DNA of 64,000 nt, taken from contig CACFKF010000004.1 of assembly GCA_902566775.1 (NCBI GenBank), positions 20,207 through 84,206 of the forward strand, in the 5' to 3' direction. This DNA comes from an uncultured Pelagibacteraceae bacterium (GTDB lineage Bacteria > Pseudomonadota > Alphaproteobacteria > Pelagibacterales > Pelagibacteraceae). Under the pieces are notes generated by a model, which saw nothing but the letters and a program-made list of their open reading frames with translations, had not been told where the DNA came from and did not search any database. Both the position numbers and the translations under genes were made by a program. This document shows positions 63,421-64,000 of this stretch, one piece after another (position 1 is the stretch's first letter; every line of letters starts with the position of its first letter).

Positions 63421-63450
63421 AAGACACAAATTTGTTATTATGTCTTTTTC
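63421..63450 (+). terminator. Weak hairpin followed by T-run
   Basis: AAGACA (63421-63426) pairs with TGTCTT (63441-63446) followed by further T residues. The 14-base loop and short stem make it weak. It lies between the small tail-anchored protein gene and the MOSC gene, both on the minus strand, so a terminator role is unclear. Confidence 0.3.
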
Positions 63451-63467
63451 TACAATTTATATGATTA

Positions 63468-63674
63468 TTAAAGTGAAGCTATAATTCCAGTAACCGCAAG
63501 TAAGCCAACTACTAGACCAAGAAACATATAGTTTTCTTTTCTCTCTTTAGATTTTTCTTCTCTAACTTTTTCAAGGAGATCGTTAATGTTAACTTTTAAT
63601 TTTTTTGATTTTGTATAAGTGTGTGTCTTTGAATTTCTATTTATTTCTTCTGACGCTAGTTGTTCTCCACTCAT
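63468..63674 (-). CDS. Small C-tail-anchored membrane protein
   Basis: The 68-residue protein has a soluble, Lys/Glu-rich helical N-terminal part (about 1-48) and one C-terminal hydrophobic segment (FLGLVVGLLAVTGIIASL). The strong ribosome site AGGAG ends 5 bases before the ATG, supporting this start and good expression. I do not recognise a family. Confidence 0.75.
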   Translation of the reverse strand: MSGEQLASEEINRNSKTHTYTKSKKLKVNINDLLEKVREEKSKERKENYMFLGLVVGLLAVTGIIASL

Positions 63675-63781
63675 GATATCTCCTGGGTTGTATTAAACCA
63701 CATAAATAAAATATGACAATTTTTAAATAGTCCATTTTGGGAAAATTAAAATGATTTAATATTGTGAGGTGAAATCTTTTT

Positions 63782-63815
63782 AACTAAAATAAAGAAACAA
63801 AAAATTTCTTTAGTT
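63782..63815 (-). terminator. Hairpin just after the right-edge gene
   Basis: AACTAAA and AAGAAA (63782-63797, with a 3-base bulge) pair with TTTCTTTAGTT (63805-63815). It begins at the stop codon of the GcvT-like gene. The tail is not a clean U-run on the minus strand, so this is a possible intrinsic terminator or 3'-end stabiliser only. Confidence 0.35.
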
Positions 63816-64000
63816 AGATAGAACGAATATTTTTGCTATTTAAGGGTTTAAGTATTGCTGTAGCTGGATACTTTCTTTTTTCTACTTCAATAAAAAAGTT
63901 TTCTTTAGAGAGTTCTTCTTTTGAAAGTTCAGAGTTCACATATCCAAATGCGATATTCTTATTGTAATTAAAAGAAAAATTACCCGATGTAGTTCGGCCG
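63814..64000 (-). CDS. GcvT-fold protein, C-terminal end only
   Basis: The frame enters from the right edge and ends at TAA 63814-63816. The 62 visible codons read GRTTSGNFSFNYNKNIAFGY followed by a short beta-barrel end with KRKYPATAILKPL. The GR.TSG...N..IA.GYV motif is the C-terminal domain of aminomethyltransferase-like proteins, either GcvT or the C-terminal half of a dimethylglycine or sarcosine dehydrogenase. Which one cannot be decided from this piece. Confidence 0.7.
   Translation of the reverse strand, partial: GRTTSGNFSFNYNKNIAFGYVNSELSKEELSKENFFIEVEKRKYPATAILKPLNSKNIRSI

Noticed and set aside
1..64000. CRISPR array or cas genes
   Set aside because: No regularly spaced repeats of 24-40 bases and no Cas-like proteins were seen.
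1..64000. rRNA genes or replication origin
   Set aside because: No 16S/23S/5S-like stretches, no dnaA and no cluster of DnaA-box-like sites were noticed.

Overview
The window looks like a chromosomal segment of a SAR11-type marine alphaproteobacterium (Candidatus Pelagibacter or a close relative). The evidence is very AT-rich DNA, lysine/asparagine/isoleucine-rich proteins, intergenic gaps of often 0-20 bases, many ATGA/TAATG start-stop overlaps, alphaproteobacterial gene types (PurS/Q/L, BolA-Grx4, class II DAHP synthase, CimA) and no rRNA operon. This assignment is inference from gene content; no search was run.

Layout. 1-4473: end of a DUF1015 gene, a stand-alone TrpB2, a GT9 glycosyltransferase, a gamma-glutamylcyclotransferase-like protein and a CinA-type protein. 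4496-11981: a ten-gene plus-strand operon sfsA-map-purB-purC-purS-purQ-purL-bolA-grxD-small membrane protein, covering most of late purine synthesis. 11978-22631: a long minus-strand run, glmU(acetyltransferase half)-glmS-aroG-nadE-cysS-cimA-trmJ-rpsD-GT-C membrane protein. 22703-28239: gph, a LysE exporter and a methylcitrate set (prpD, a 2-oxoglutarate/Fe oxygenase-like gene, prpB, prpC). 28243-35790: a methyltransferase, nrdB, nrdA, a phosphohexomutase, and rpoZ-dusA-TauE. 35822-45469: transporter, oxidoreductase, secreted hydrolase and nuclease, gamma carbonic anhydrase, thioredoxin-like and surface-glycan genes. 45483-47719: an amino-acid ABC uptake operon with no ATPase gene beside it and a perfect 14-bp hairpin between receptor and permease genes.

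47781-55895 is the most coherent metabolic block. A fused AdoMet decarboxylase-spermidine synthase makes spermidine and therefore methylthioadenosine (MTA). Nearby are mtnP, mtnA and apt, which recover adenine and methylthioribulose-1-phosphate, and a fused class II aldolase-short-chain dehydrogenase that could split that sugar phosphate into dihydroxyacetone phosphate and a methylthio-aldehyde and then convert the aldehyde. An asparaginase and a secreted hydrolase are translationally coupled into the mtn operon.

57002-62275 is an integration hot spot at a tRNA-Met gene. The intact tRNA is at the right end, and two 3' fragments of it (32 and 50 bases) lie to the left in the same orientation, marking off two small islets. 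Islet A carries a polytopic membrane protein, a GT2 glycosyltransferase and the N-terminal stub of a tyrosine recombinase. Islet B carries four tightly coupled genes for exported proteins (a trypsin-like protease and three small ones) and no integrase. Paired 11-bp-spaced short repeats lie near the tRNA-derived junctions and look like integrase arm sites. Several exported proteins here share nearly identical DNA for their signal peptides, including a perfect 42-base repeat, and related stubs occur near 39.7 kb. The window ends with a TlpA-like thioredoxin, a MOSC protein, a small tail-anchored protein and the end of a GcvT-fold gene.
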